From NCBI RefSeq assembly GCF_032921865.1, contig NZ_CP136684.1, positions 2,143,001 through 2,207,000 on the forward strand: DNA of 64,000 bases, written 5' to 3'. Positions 18,371 to 27,308 of this stretch are shown one piece after another. Both the position numbers and the translations under genes were made by a program. Source of the DNA: Thalassospira lucentensis (GTDB lineage Bacteria; Pseudomonadota; Alphaproteobacteria; Rhodospirillales; Thalassospiraceae). The notes beneath the pieces were generated by a model. It ran no database searches. It had not been told where the DNA came from and saw nothing but the letters and a program-made list of their open reading frames with translations. Each line of letters opens with the position of its first letter. The stretch's first letter is position 1.

Positions 18371-18877
18371 TTACCGCTTCATCCAGCGCGATGGAGCGAT
18401 AAAGCACAGGATGGCAAGAATGGCGGAGAAGAAGACATTGACCGTTGGCATCGTGATGCCAAACAGGGCCCAGTCAATCTTGTCGCAGCGAACAATCGGC
18501 TGCGCCATCAACTGTGCCTTGAGGTCCGCGACCGAAGCTGCACCGCTTGTCAGTCCGCCGCACATTGCCGGGCCTTCCCACCATAGTTCCTGGACACCGA
18601 CGTGATAGATCGCAATGCCGGTTCCGATGGCAAATGCCATGCCACACAGATAAACAAGAACGCGTGACGCGCCGGGTATCCTAAGCAAAAGCAGGGCAAG
18701 GATGGCGAGGCCGCCCGCTACATAAAACGGAACGCGCTGATACAGGCACAACACGCAGGGTAGAAGCTTCTGCACATACTGGGCATAGAAGGCAAAGCCG
18801 AGGCTCCCGGCTGAAATCAGGAAAATGGCAACCGGTGGCAGGGTCGGGGCATAATGTGCGCGAAGCAATTTTATCAT
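18371..18877 (-). CDS. dsbB: Disulphide bond formation protein B (DsbB family)
   Basis: A 168-residue inner-membrane protein with four hydrophobic helices. The first periplasmic redox pair is LPCVLCLYQRVP (Cys41, Cys44); the second loop has MCGG and VRCDKIDW, supplying the Cys pair that exchanges with DsbA. This is the full DsbB pattern, passing electrons from DsbA to quinone. It follows the YqaA-type gene by 28 bases on the same strand, so the two are probably cotranscribed. Confidence 0.93.
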   Translation of the reverse strand: MIKLLRAHYAPTLPPVAIFLISAGSLGFAFYAQYVQKLLPCVLCLYQRVPFYVAGGLAILALLLLRIPGASRVLVYLCGMAFAIGTGIAIYHVGVQELWWEGPAMCGGLTSGAASVADLKAQLMAQPIVRCDKIDWALFGITMPTVNVFFSAILAILCFIAPSRWMKR

Positions 18878-18905
18878 CGGGTCGTTCCGTTATCGTTTTG
18901 CGGTA

Positions 18906-19493
18906 TTAACCGTGCGGGATCAGCTTGATGGCAGCAAATCCACCGACAAGAACCACAACAAATATGGTAAAAACGAGGCCAAGCCGTTTTTCGATAAAGT
19001 CGCGAATAGCCGGGCCGAATTTCCAGATCAGGGCAGCAATGATGAAGAAGCGCAAACCGCGCGCCAGAACTGATGCAACCATGAATATTGCCGGGTCGAG
19101 CGCGGTCACACCCGACAGAATGGTAATGACCTTGTAGGGGAACGGGCTTACGCCGGCAATAAACACCGCCCATGCACCCCATTCATTATAATAGTCGCGG
19201 AATGTATCGAACTTTGCGCCATAGCCGTAAAGCTGCAATACCGGCTGGCCGATGCTTTCAAACAGGAAGTAACCGATGCCATAACCAGCAATGCCGCCCA
19301 GTACAGACCCGACAAGGCAGATCAAGGCATAACGCCATGCTTTGGTTGGTGCTGCGATTATCATGGGAATCAGCAGGACGTCGGGCGGGATCGGGAAAAT
19401 TGAACTTTCCACAAAGGCGATAATGAAAAGCGCAATGGCAGCGTGGCGATGGGCGGCCAGGCCAAGGGTCCAGTCATAAAGGCTACGCAGCAC
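18906..19493 (-). CDS. YqaA-type (DedA/VTT-related) membrane protein
   Basis: A 195-residue membrane protein with four or five hydrophobic segments. It contains ESSIFPIPPDVLLIPMI and GYFLFESIG, typical of YqaA/SNARE-associated (VTT) proteins in the DedA superfamily, which are linked to lipid carrier recycling and envelope integrity. The likely start is a GTG at 19493 with AAAGGGC upstream; the longer frame adds a polar leader lacking family features. It stands immediately upstream of dsbB. Confidence 0.85.
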   Translation of the reverse strand: MLRSLYDWTLGLAAHRHAAIALFIIAFVESSIFPIPPDVLLIPMIIAAPTKAWRYALICLVGSVLGGIAGYGIGYFLFESIGQPVLQLYGYGAKFDTFRDYYNEWGAWAVFIAGVSPFPYKVITILSGVTALDPAIFMVASVLARGLRFFIIAALIWKFGPAIRDFIEKRLGLVFTIFVVVLVGGFAAIKLIPHG

Positions 19494-19715
19494 GGAAACG
19501 CCCTTTGCGGTTAAGACGATCAAAACGATGCGGCGCGGTGGCCGATATGGGGGTGATGTAACCGCATTTGGCCTTGTGCCGCAATGATCTTTTCCCGCAG
19601 AGAGTCCCATCTGGTTGACAACGCAATTTTTGCGCAAAGCCCCATTGACCGGACGAAATTTACAGCTATTATCCGCCCCCACGATGGCGGGTGCGCAACG
19701 CACCCATATATGCCT

Positions 19716-19801
19716 GCCCCTGTGGCGGAATTGGTAGACGCGGCAGACTCAAAATCTGTTTCACCTAGTGAGTGGGAGTTCGATTCTCCCCGGGGGCACC
19801 A
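19716..19801 (+). tRNA. tRNA-Leu (anticodon CAA), CCA encoded
   Basis: An 86-base cloverleaf. The acceptor strands are GCCCCTG and CGGGGGC, the anticodon arm is GCAGA-CTCAAAA-TCTGT with anticodon CAA (reads UUG), the variable arm has stem CAC/GTG, and the T-arm contains GTTCGATTC. The discriminator is A and CCA is genomic. The 3' half, from the anticodon loop at 19749 to 19808, is repeated at 34652 and 44113, marking this gene as the insertion site of two islands. Frames read across it are spurious. Confidence 0.97.
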
Positions 19802-19876
19802 TCGCTTTTCCCAAAAGATAGAACGACAAAAATAGCGAGCTTGGTGAGACAGGCTGATCGCCTGCATGTTTTGCCG

Positions 19877-19925
19877 GAGCGATAACCGATCATGTCAGGT
19901 GTTCGATTGATCGGTTGCCGCTCAA
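19877..19925. promoter_or_regulatory. Dyad upstream of the cyclase promoter, candidate activator site
   Basis: GAGCG (19877-19881) and CGCTCAA (19919-19925) are the outer arms; AACCGATCA and TGATCGGTT form a perfect 9-base inner pair. The outer arms match the TTGAGCGC/GCGCTCAA dyad upstream of the second sigma-54 promoter. The centre lies about 90 bases before the expected transcription start, a usual enhancer distance. Confidence 0.55.
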
Positions 19926-19964
19926 ATTCCTTTTAACGATCGCCGTTTTAAGCCATTTTTTTGT

Positions 19965-19979
19965 TGGCACTGTAATTGC
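19965..19979 (+). promoter_or_regulatory. Sigma-54 promoter of the cyclase-family gene
   Basis: TGGCAC (19965-19970), five bases, then TTGC (19976-19979) matches the -24/-12 sigma-54 core exactly. Transcription should start near 19991, about 25 bases before the gene. Confidence 0.85.
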
Positions 19980-20015
19980 TGTTCCCTGAGTCCTTATCAA
20001 CTTAGGGAGGAAAAA

Positions 20016-20963
20016 ATGCAAAAAGCAAAAATGCTTGTCTCTGCATCCATGATGCTTGGTCTTATCGGCACAATCGGTACCGCTTCGGCAGATGACCGGT
20101 TCACATCACCGTTTGGACCTGATGATCAAATCGGGGCAGCGAACTATCTCACTTCGGACGTAACACTTGCCGCCAGTAAGCTGATTTCCGAAGGCAAGGT
20201 CTATTCACTGGGGATGGAAGTTTCACGTGATACGCCTGCCTTTGCACCACGTGGCGTCGCTGTGACGGTTTTCTCGCCTGGACAAAGCGGTAACAAAACA
20301 ATCGGCAGCAATGCAGGAACCTATAACGATGACATGTTCACTGGCTGGCTCGGCGTCGGGACACAGATTGATGGTCTGGGTCATCTGGGTGATCATCATA
20401 CCTATTATAACAATAACCACGCCGAAGACATGGTCGCAGCCACCGGCCTGACCAAGCTTGGCATTGAAAATGTACCACCCATGGCAACACGTGGTGTCTT
20501 GCTGGACGTTGCTGCGATCAAGGGGACGGATCGTCTTGAAGGCGGCTATGTCATCACCCTTGAGGACATCATGGCGGCTCAAAAAGCTGCGGGAACCGAA
20601 ATTCGAAAGGGAGATGTGGCTCTGATCCATACCGGGTGGCTCGACTTGGTCGGGAAGGACAATGAGCTTTACGGAACGACGGAACCGGGCCTTGGTCTGG
20701 AAGCAGCGGAATGGTTGGCAAATCAGGGTGTTGTCGCCGTTGGCGCCGATACATGGGGGCTTGAAGCTGTTCCCCATGAAGATCCCAGTGCTTTCTTCCC
20801 GGTCCATGTGAAGCTTCTGGCAGAAAATGGTGTCTATATTCTTGAAAATATCGTCACTAGGGATCTGGCCGCAGACCGGGCGCACGAGTTCCTGTTTGTT
20901 CTTGGGCAGGCCAAGCTTACGGGCGCTGTACAGATGATCATCAACCCGGTTGCCATTCGCTAA
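20016..20963 (+). CDS. Periplasmic cyclase-family metal-dependent hydrolase (PF04199-like)
   Basis: A 315-residue protein with a signal peptide (MQKAKMLVSASMMLGLIG, cleavage after ASA-D) and a cyclase/kynurenine-formamidase-type fold. The usual HxGTHxDxxxH metal motif appears as GVGTQIDGLGH: the aspartate and last histidine are kept but the first two histidines are not. Later family features are visible, such as KGDVALIHTGW and ADTWGLEAVPHED. Relatives hydrolyse cyclic or linear amides and lactone-like bonds. A strong GGGAGG precedes the ATG. It is the only rightward gene of island A and has its own sigma-54 promoter, so it probably acts outside the cytoplasm on the compound imported by the neighbouring ABC system. 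Confidence 0.85.
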   Translation: MQKAKMLVSASMMLGLIGTIGTASADDRFTSPFGPDDQIGAANYLTSDVTLAASKLISEGKVYSLGMEVSRDTPAFAPRGVAVTVFSPGQSGNKTIGSNAGTYNDDMFTGWLGVGTQIDGLGHLGDHHTYYNNNHAEDMVAATGLTKLGIENVPPMATRGVLLDVAAIKGTDRLEGGYVITLEDIMAAQKAAGTEIRKGDVALIHTGWLDLVGKDNELYGTTEPGLGLEAAEWLANQGVVAVGADTWGLEAVPHEDPSAFFPVHVKLLAENGVYILENIVTRDLAADRAHEFLFVLGQAKLTGAVQMIINPVAIR

Positions 20964-20990
20964 TTCGGTCTGATCATTTTGATAACTTTA

Positions 20991-21030
20991 GAACCGGCGG
21001 CCAAGCGACCAAACAGGCCGCCGGTTCTTG
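20991..21030. terminator. Terminator between cyclase gene and convergent dehydrogenase operon
   Basis: GAACCGGCGGCC (20991-21002) and GGCCGCCGGTTC (21016-21027) form a perfect 12-base stem between the two convergent 3' ends. Confidence 0.8.
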
Positions 21031-21066
21031 TGCCACGGTACAAACCGAAGTTTGCACCCGGCCAAA

Positions 21067-22221
21067 TTAATAAACGCTGTGATAAATCGCCTCGATTTCC
21101 TTGGCGGTCATGTCGCGCGGGTTGCTGTCGATCAGGCGATGGATCTTGGTAAAGACTTCCTCGGCCATTTCGGGCAGGGAGTCTTCGGTGATGCCAAGAT
21201 CGCGCAGGCGGGTTTCAAGGCCGCTGGCAGGAACCATTTCCTCGATCCGTTGAACGAACGCCTCGGCAGCAGCATCTTCGCTTTCGAAATCGACGCCTTC
21301 GATCAGGCAGGGTGCCAGTTCGGCATACAGCTTTTTGGCCGCTGGCAGGTTAAAGCGGATCACTTGCGCCATGACCAGTGCATTGGCATGGCCATGTGGG
21401 ATATGGAACCGCGCCCCCAGCGGATAGGCCAAGCCATGAATGGCGGCAACCGATGCATTGGCAAAGGCCATCCCGGCAATCAGCGATCCCTGTAACATGG
21501 CAGAGCGTGCTTCCTTGTCACCCGGATTTTCAATCACCTTCATCAGGTTTTTGCCCAGCAGCGAAAGGGCCGTCACCGCCATGCCATCGGCAATCGGATT
21601 CTTGCGTGTGCGGCTGGTATAGCCTTCGATGGCATGGACCATGGCATCAAGGCCGGTGGCCGCCGTGACCTTTTGCGGCAGGCCATAGGTCAGTTCCGCA
21701 TCAAGAAGCGCGATATCGGGCATCAGTTGTGGGGTGTAGACAACCTGTTTGAGGTTATTGTTGTCGGTAATCACCGACACCCATGTGACTTCCGATCCGG
21801 TCCCGGCGGTGGTCGGGATCTGGATCAATGGCAGGCGATCACCGGTTGCTTTGTCCACCCCATAGATCTCTTCGATGGTCTGATCGCTGTTGGCAAGCAA
21901 CGCAACCAGCTTGGCACTATCAAGCGAGCTGCCACCGCCAAGACCGATCACGCCATCCGCCTCCCAGTCGCGTGCACCGGCAATGGCGGCTTCGACGATT
22001 TTCTGGGGTGGGTCGGCTTCGACATCGGAAAAGATCTGAACCGCGATACCGGCGACCTCAAGTGCGTCTTGGGCCTTTTGTGCAAAGCCCAGTTTGACGA
22101 TGCCCGGATCGCAGACGATGGTGACGCGGCTGGCACCGAGTTCCTTCATCAGGCTGCCGGTTTTGGCAATGCCACCGGTTTCGCAGACGATGCGCGGCAC
22201 GCTTCGGAACATGAAACTCAT
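21067..22221 (-). CDS. Iron-containing alcohol dehydrogenase (first)
   Basis: A 384-residue group III alcohol dehydrogenase. It has the dinucleotide segment GLGGGSSLDSAK (near residue 98) and the metal-ligand region HAIEGYTS followed by HGLAYPLGARFHIPHGHANAL. The family includes 4-hydroxybutyrate, 1,3-propanediol and ethanol dehydrogenases. It is the last gene of the leftward operon, 21 bases after the aldehyde dehydrogenase. Pairing with a succinate-semialdehyde-type dehydrogenase resembles BlcB/BlcA of Agrobacterium, which oxidise gamma-hydroxybutyrate to succinate; that assignment here is inference. Confidence 0.92.
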   Translation of the reverse strand: MSFMFRSVPRIVCETGGIAKTGSLMKELGASRVTIVCDPGIVKLGFAQKAQDALEVAGIAVQIFSDVEADPPQKIVEAAIAGARDWEADGVIGLGGGSSLDSAKLVALLANSDQTIEEIYGVDKATGDRLPLIQIPTTAGTGSEVTWVSVITDNNNLKQVVYTPQLMPDIALLDAELTYGLPQKVTAATGLDAMVHAIEGYTSRTRKNPIADGMAVTALSLLGKNLMKVIENPGDKEARSAMLQGSLIAGMAFANASVAAIHGLAYPLGARFHIPHGHANALVMAQVIRFNLPAAKKLYAELAPCLIEGVDFESEDAAAEAFVQRIEEMVPASGLETRLRDLGITEDSLPEMAEEVFTKIHRLIDSNPRDMTAKEIEAIYHSVY

Positions 22222-22242
22222 GATGTGTCTCCTTATCCGGGA

Positions 22243-23718
22243 TCAGTTGGCATTCCCGGCGAGACCGCCGAGGCACATGTATTTAATCTCGACGAAATCA
22301 TCGACGCCGTATTTCGATCCTTCGCGGCCGATGCCGGATTCCTTGACCCCGCCAAACGGGGCTGCCTCGGTCGAAATGATGCCTTCGTTGATGCCAACGA
22401 TGCCGTATTCAAGCGCCTCGCCAACCCGCCAGATGCGGCCGATATCACGGGCATAGAAATAGGCTGCCAGACCAAATGGCGTGTCATTGGCCATGCGAAT
22501 GGCGTCTTCCTCGCTGCTGAACTTGAACAGCGGTGCGACCGGACCAAAGATTTCCTCTGAAAAAATTCGCATATTTGACGTAACCCCGGTCAGGATGGTC
22601 GGGGTAAAGAAGTTGCTGTCCGGCTTGGCGCGATCACCGCCAAGAACGGCTTTTGCCCCACGGGAAACGGCGTCTTCGACCAGTGCTTCGACCTTTTCAA
22701 TTGCCTTTGCATTGATCAGCGGGCCTTGGGTGATGCCTTTTTCGGTGCCCAAACCGACACGCAATTTGCCAACGGCCTCGGCCAGTTTGGCGGCAAAGGC
22801 GTCATAGACACCTTCTTGAACCAGAATGCGGTTGGCACAGACACAGGTCTGCCCGGCATTGCGATATTTCGAGGCAATTGCACCTGCAACCGCCGCGTCC
22901 AGATCGGCATCGTCAAACACGATGAACGGCGCGTTGCCGCCAAGCTCCAGGCTGACTTTTTTGACGGTGTCGGAACACTGACGCATCAAAAGTTTGCCGA
23001 CCTGGGTCGAGCCGGTGAAGGACAGCTTGCGCACGATCGGGTTGGCAGTCAGTTCAGCACCGATTTCCGCCCCGTGTGATGCGGTGACGATATTGATCAC
23101 GCCATCGGGGAACCCGGCGCGTTTGGCCAGCCCAACCAGTGCAAGCGCGGTCAGTGGCGTATCTTCCGCCGGTTTGATGACAACCGTGCAACCCGCGGCA
23201 AGGGCCGGGGCACATTTGCGAGTAATCATGGCCATCGGGAAGTTCCACGGCGTAATCGCGGCAACAACACCAATCGGCTGTTTGACGGTGATGATGCGTT
23301 TGTCCGCCCCATGCGACGGGATGACATCGCCATAAATGCGTTTGCCTTCTTCGGCAAACCATTCAATGAAGGATGCGCCATAGGCCACTTCGCCGGATGC
23401 CTCGGCCAGGGGTTTGCCCTGTTCGCGGGTCATCAGCAATGCAAGGTCGGCCTGTGCCGCCATGCAGAGGTCAAACCATTTGCGCAGGATGTTTGCCCGT
23501 TCCTTGGCGGTTTTGGCCCGCCAAGTTAGAAGGGCGGCATTGGCGGCATCAATCGCACGATTGGTTTCGGCTGCACCCATATCGGGCACATCGGCAAGAT
23601 GTTCGCCGGTGGCCGGGTCGACAACCGCAAAGGTCTTGCCGCTGTCAGATGCAACCCATTTGCCGTCGATATGCCCATGGGTCTGCCAAAGGCCGGAGTC
23701 AGTTAGCTGGATGGTCAT
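22243..23718 (-). CDS. gabD: NAD(P)-dependent succinate-semialdehyde dehydrogenase-type aldehyde dehydrogenase
   Basis: A 491-residue aldehyde dehydrogenase of GabD length. The catalytic Cys292 lies in GQTCVCANR and the general base Glu258 in SLELGGNAPFIVF; PWNFPMAMITRKCAPALAAG and FTGSTQVGK are also present. The NAGQTCVCANR form and overall length fit succinate- or glutarate-semialdehyde dehydrogenases. It sits between two iron alcohol dehydrogenases, so it likely oxidises the aldehyde they make to the acid. Exact chain length of the substrate cannot be read from sequence. Confidence 0.9.
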   Translation of the reverse strand: MTIQLTDSGLWQTHGHIDGKWVASDSGKTFAVVDPATGEHLADVPDMGAAETNRAIDAANAALLTWRAKTAKERANILRKWFDLCMAAQADLALLMTREQGKPLAEASGEVAYGASFIEWFAEEGKRIYGDVIPSHGADKRIITVKQPIGVVAAITPWNFPMAMITRKCAPALAAGCTVVIKPAEDTPLTALALVGLAKRAGFPDGVINIVTASHGAEIGAELTANPIVRKLSFTGSTQVGKLLMRQCSDTVKKVSLELGGNAPFIVFDDADLDAAVAGAIASKYRNAGQTCVCANRILVQEGVYDAFAAKLAEAVGKLRVGLGTEKGITQGPLINAKAIEKVEALVEDAVSRGAKAVLGGDRAKPDSNFFTPTILTGVTSNMRIFSEEIFGPVAPLFKFSSEEDAIRMANDTPFGLAAYFYARDIGRIWRVGEALEYGIVGINEGIISTEAAPFGGVKESGIGREGSKYGVDDFVEIKYMCLGGLAGNAN

Positions 23719-23736
23719 GGTGGCTATTCCTTCTCG

Positions 23737-24891
23737 TTACAGGACGGCGGCATAGATCGCGCGTGCGGCGTCGAACGTCATTTCACGCGGGTTGTTGATC
23801 AAAAGGCGTTCCACCTTCATCGCATCGGTCGCCAGCATGTCGAGGTCACTTTCGGCCACGCCGACTTCGCGCAAGGTGCGGCTAAACGGCATGCGTTCGA
23901 CCATGTCGGTCATGAAGGCAAGAAAGCGATCACAGGCGGCATCGTCATTTGCGAATTTTTCACCCGGCAGTACGGCACGGGCGAGTTCGCCGTAGTGCGA
24001 TATGGCGGCATCCCGATTGAATTTCAGAACTTCAATCAGGACCAGTGCATTACTGTGTCCATGCGGGACATGGAAATGTCCGCCGAGCGGATAGGCAAGG
24101 GCATGAACAGCCGCCACCGGCGCATTGGCAAAGGCCATCCCGGCCAGCATGGACCCCTGAAGCATGGCTTCACGGGCTTCGCGTGACGGGGTGGCAGAAA
24201 CCGCATCATCGATATGGGCGGTCATCAGTTGCATCGCGCGGATGGCAAGTCCGTCCGACAGGGCATTTTTCTTGTGTTTGGTGGTATATGCCTCAATCGC
24301 ATGGACCATGGCATCAATGCCGGTCATGGCCGTGATCGGGGCCGGAAGGCCCATGGTCAGTTTGGCATCCAGCAGCGCAATGTCGGGATAAAGCAGGCTG
24401 GACACCACACCCTTTTTCTCGTGTGTCGGCGTGGTAACGATCGAAATCGGCGTGACTTCCGAACCGGTGCCAGCCGTGGTCGGCACCTGAATAAGCGGCA
24501 GGCGCGGACCGGTTGCCAGACCGATGCCATAGATATCGTCAAGCTTCTGGTCTTTTCCACACAGAAGCGCGACCAGTTTGGCGGTATCAAGCGATGAACC
24601 GCCGCCAAGGCCGATGACGATATCGGCCTTGAAATCACGGGCACCTTTGACCGCGGCAAGAATGCTTTCCTCGGGCGGGTCTGCCTGAACATCGGTCCAG
24701 AGCAGGGTTTCAATTCCGGCTTCCTTAAGTGCTGCATAAGGGGCGTCGATCAGGCCAACCTTCTGCAAGCCCGGATCGGACAGAAGAACGGCGCGTTTCG
24801 CACCGAACTCCTTGCACAGGGTACCGAGTTGCAAGGCACCGTTGAACTCGCAGATGACGCGAGGGGTGGTTTCAAACACAAAGTCTGACAT
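23737..24891 (-). CDS. Iron-containing alcohol dehydrogenase (second)
   Basis: A second 384-residue group III alcohol dehydrogenase, clearly paralogous to the one at 21067 (same length, shared GLGGGSSLD-AKLVALL and HALAYPLGGHFHVPHGHSNAL segments) but well diverged. Two such enzymes flanking one aldehyde dehydrogenase suggest two alcohol oxidations, for instance both ends of a diol, or a hydroxy-acid plus a related alcohol. It follows the LivF-type gene by 36 bases and precedes the aldehyde dehydrogenase by 18, so it belongs to the same transcript. Confidence 0.92.
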   Translation of the reverse strand: MSDFVFETTPRVICEFNGALQLGTLCKEFGAKRAVLLSDPGLQKVGLIDAPYAALKEAGIETLLWTDVQADPPEESILAAVKGARDFKADIVIGLGGGSSLDTAKLVALLCGKDQKLDDIYGIGLATGPRLPLIQVPTTAGTGSEVTPISIVTTPTHEKKGVVSSLLYPDIALLDAKLTMGLPAPITAMTGIDAMVHAIEAYTTKHKKNALSDGLAIRAMQLMTAHIDDAVSATPSREAREAMLQGSMLAGMAFANAPVAAVHALAYPLGGHFHVPHGHSNALVLIEVLKFNRDAAISHYGELARAVLPGEKFANDDAACDRFLAFMTDMVERMPFSRTLREVGVAESDLDMLATDAMKVERLLINNPREMTFDAARAIYAAVL

Positions 24892-24927
24892 GGAGAACCT
24901 CGTCTTTTGACTTGTCTGTTGTCGGGA

Positions 24928-25590
24928 TCAGGCCGTTTTCAGTTCAGCCTTGGAAACGGTGCCACGTTCGATGCGGTAACTGCCCGCCACCAGATCGGCG
25001 GAGTGGCTGTCATCGGATTCAGAAATCAGGACACACAGGCCACTGCTGCCCAGATCGGAAATGACTTCCGACAGGCGGCGTGACAGAACCGGTGCGACCC
25101 CCTCAAACGGTTCATCAAGCAACAAAAGATTGCGACCGGGCATCAATGCACGACCGAGCGAGACCAGTTTCTGCTGACCACCGGAGAGCTGAAGTGCACG
25201 TCGGTCGCGGAACTGCGCGATTTCGGGCAACAGGTCATAGACCCATTTCAGCCGTTCGTCGGCGTCCGCAATACCGTTGGTCCATGCCGGAAGAAGAATG
25301 TTTTCCTCGACCGTCAGGGACGGGATCAGACGGCGGTCTTCGGGCATATAGCTGATGCCGGTTTTGGCACGGGCAAAGTCGGCCATCTTGCGCAGGTCCT
25401 GCCCATCAAAGGTGATGGTGCCCTGATCGGCATCAAGAAGGCCCATGATGGCGCGCATCAGGGTGGTTTTGCCCGCCCCGTTGTGACCGATCAGGCCAAA
25501 CATCTTGCCGGACGGCACCGAAAGCGAGACATCACGCAGGATCGGAATATTGCTGATTGATACATCGAGATTGCGGATTTCCAGGGTCAT
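24928..25590 (-). CDS. Branched-chain-amino-acid-type ABC transporter ATPase (LivF-like)
   Basis: A 220-residue ATPase with Walker A (GHNGAGKTTLMRAI), signature LSGGQQKLVSLGRAL and Walker B (LLLLDEPFEGV). It is of the LivF type, without the extra insertion of LivG. Its start overlaps the LivG-like stop by four bases. It energises import of the operon's substrate together with the LivG-like subunit. The Liv name reflects family only; the enzymes downstream point to a non-amino-acid substrate. Confidence 0.92.
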   Translation of the reverse strand: MTLEIRNLDVSISNIPILRDVSLSVPSGKMFGLIGHNGAGKTTLMRAIMGLLDADQGTITFDGQDLRKMADFARAKTGISYMPEDRRLIPSLTVEENILLPAWTNGIADADERLKWVYDLLPEIAQFRDRRALQLSGGQQKLVSLGRALMPGRNLLLLDEPFEGVAPVLSRRLSEVISDLGSSGLCVLISESDDSHSADLVAGSYRIERGTVSKAELKTA

Positions 25591-26363
25591 GATGCGCCAT
25601 TCCCTTGTTTGGTGGTGGGACGATGGCCGGTCACAAGATCGCGGACTTGCTGATCAGCGAGAACTGCCGCAGGTTCACCATCAGCAATGATTTCACCGCT
25701 ATAGAATGCCAGAACGCGCGAGACATAACGTTCGACCACATCCATGTCATGTTCGACAAACAGCACGGTCACACCATGCTGACGCACGGCATTCATGACC
25801 GTATCCATCAGGTCGGTTTTTTCATCCACGCTGACACCACTGGTCGGTTCATCAAGCAGCAGCATCTGAGGATTGCCGATCAATGCCATGGCGATATCAA
25901 CCAGTTTACGCGCACCCTGCGGAACGGCGGTTACCAGTGAATCGCGATAGTTTTCGACACCGAATTCCTTAAGGATTTCCTCAGCCCTGGCGATGCGGGC
26001 ATCGCTGCGAAGGGGACTTAGGAAACTCGGACGGGCGCTTTCGGCAGCAGCCAGCGCGACAATCAGGTTGTCGAGCACGGTCATTTCCGGGAACAGCTGC
26101 GCAACCTGGAAGGAACGCGCCATACCTGCCCGCGTGATCGCACGCGGGGAATGGCCCATGATGGACTTGCCATTAAACAGGATCTCGCCGCGCGTCGGCT
26201 TGAGATAGCCCGTCACCATGTTGATGAAGGTCGTTTTACCAGCCCCGTTGGAGCCGATCACACCAACGACTTCACCCTTGTTGATCTGAACGTTCAAATC
26301 CTTTGCGGCGATGACCGCGCCGAATTCCTTGTTCAGCGAACGTGTTTCAAGAATGCAGCTCAT
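25587..26363 (-). CDS. Branched-chain-amino-acid-type ABC transporter ATPase (LivG-like)
   Basis: A 258-residue ATPase with Walker A (GSNGAGKTTFINMVTG), Walker B (MLLLDEPTSGVSVDEK) and a C-terminal LivG-type extension (DLVTGHRPTTKQ). The signature motif is atypical: the usual LSGG position reads VTAVPQGARKLVDIAMAL, with PQGARK replacing LSGGQ. Four-base overlaps on both sides show tight coupling with LivF- and LivM-like genes. The degenerate signature suggests one of the two ATP sites of the LivFG dimer is non-canonical. Confidence 0.9.
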   Translation of the reverse strand: MSCILETRSLNKEFGAVIAAKDLNVQINKGEVVGVIGSNGAGKTTFINMVTGYLKPTRGEILFNGKSIMGHSPRAITRAGMARSFQVAQLFPEMTVLDNLIVALAAAESARPSFLSPLRSDARIARAEEILKEFGVENYRDSLVTAVPQGARKLVDIAMALIGNPQMLLLDEPTSGVSVDEKTDLMDTVMNAVRQHGVTVLFVEHDMDVVERYVSRVLAFYSGEIIADGEPAAVLADQQVRDLVTGHRPTTKQGNGAS

Positions 26364-27307
26364 GCCCGTTCTCCTGTTTTTTCACGGCTAACAAGGCTCC
26401 ACAGCCCTTTGGGCAGGAAGATAATGACCGCAAGCAGCGTGAAACCGAGGATCATCTGCCAGGTGTGGGGAACGAATTCGATGGCGTAGGTCCGCACGAA
26501 CGAGAAGACGATGGCCGCAATAAACGGTGCCGCCACGTGGCCCAAACCACCCAAAAGCGCGATGAAGACAAATTCGCCCGACGTGGTCCAATAGGCCATC
26601 TCCGGATCAACGTGGCCGGTGGCAAGGGCCGTCAGACCGCCGCCAAGGGCCGATACCGCCGCCGCAGCGACATAGTTGCCATAAAGCAACCAGCGCGGTG
26701 ACAGACCAAGATATTCAACACGGACTTCATTTTCGCGAACAGCTTCGCAAATGACGCCAATGCCTGCCTTGGTGTACCGATGGATCAGAACAGCAACGAT
26801 CAGACCAGAGACCACAGTCATGGTAAAGACGGTGTGCTGGCTGCCAGCGCCCGCTTCGGGGGCCCAGCCAAACAGGGTCCAGTCATGAACGTTAAAGCCG
26901 TCCGTGCTGCCCAGTTCCTGACTTTTGACAAGGATGCCAAACAGGATCATCGAAAATGCCAGCGACAGCATGGCAAAGAAGATTTCGCGATAGCGCGTCA
27001 GCAACAGTCCCAGCAGCATGGCAACAACGATTGCGACAAACATGCCAAGTGACAGGGCAGCAATCGCATCATGAATGCCAAAGAACTGGCCGCCCATGCC
27101 AACGGTGTAACCACCGATGCAATAGAACAGGCCCTGACCAAAGGATACGAGGCCGGAACGCATCTGCATGACGACGCCCTGGACGACAAGTGCCTTGGCC
27201 AGTGCGATGGTCAAAAGGAAGATTAGCCAACCCGGCGAAACGAAGCCGAACAGAACGCAGGCAAGCGCGATCAGTCCGAGCGAGATTTCAGTTTTATCAA
27301 GACGCAT
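26360..27307 (-). CDS. Branched-chain-amino-acid-type ABC transporter permease (LivM-like)
   Basis: A 315-residue inner-membrane permease with eight to ten hydrophobic segments. The LivM family motif region is visible in LGLSPRWLLYGNYVAAAAVSALGGGLTAL, and GEFVFIALLGGLGHVAAPF forms the coupling loop. The ATG at 27307 has GAGG upstream and lies one base beyond the LivH-like stop. It ends with a four-base overlap into the LivG-like gene. Confidence 0.92.
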   Translation of the reverse strand: MRLDKTEISLGLIALACVLFGFVSPGWLIFLLTIALAKALVVQGVVMQMRSGLVSFGQGLFYCIGGYTVGMGGQFFGIHDAIAALSLGMFVAIVVAMLLGLLLTRYREIFFAMLSLAFSMILFGILVKSQELGSTDGFNVHDWTLFGWAPEAGAGSQHTVFTMTVVSGLIVAVLIHRYTKAGIGVICEAVRENEVRVEYLGLSPRWLLYGNYVAAAAVSALGGGLTALATGHVDPEMAYWTTSGEFVFIALLGGLGHVAAPFIAAIVFSFVRTYAIEFVPHTWQMILGFTLLAVIIFLPKGLWSLVSREKTGERA

Positions 27308-27308
27308 G

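Noticed and set aside
19520-19867. Reading frames crossing the tRNA-Leu on both strands (one containing VAELVDAADSKSV)
   Set aside because: They are translations of the tRNA gene itself; the cloverleaf and encoded CCA are decisive.
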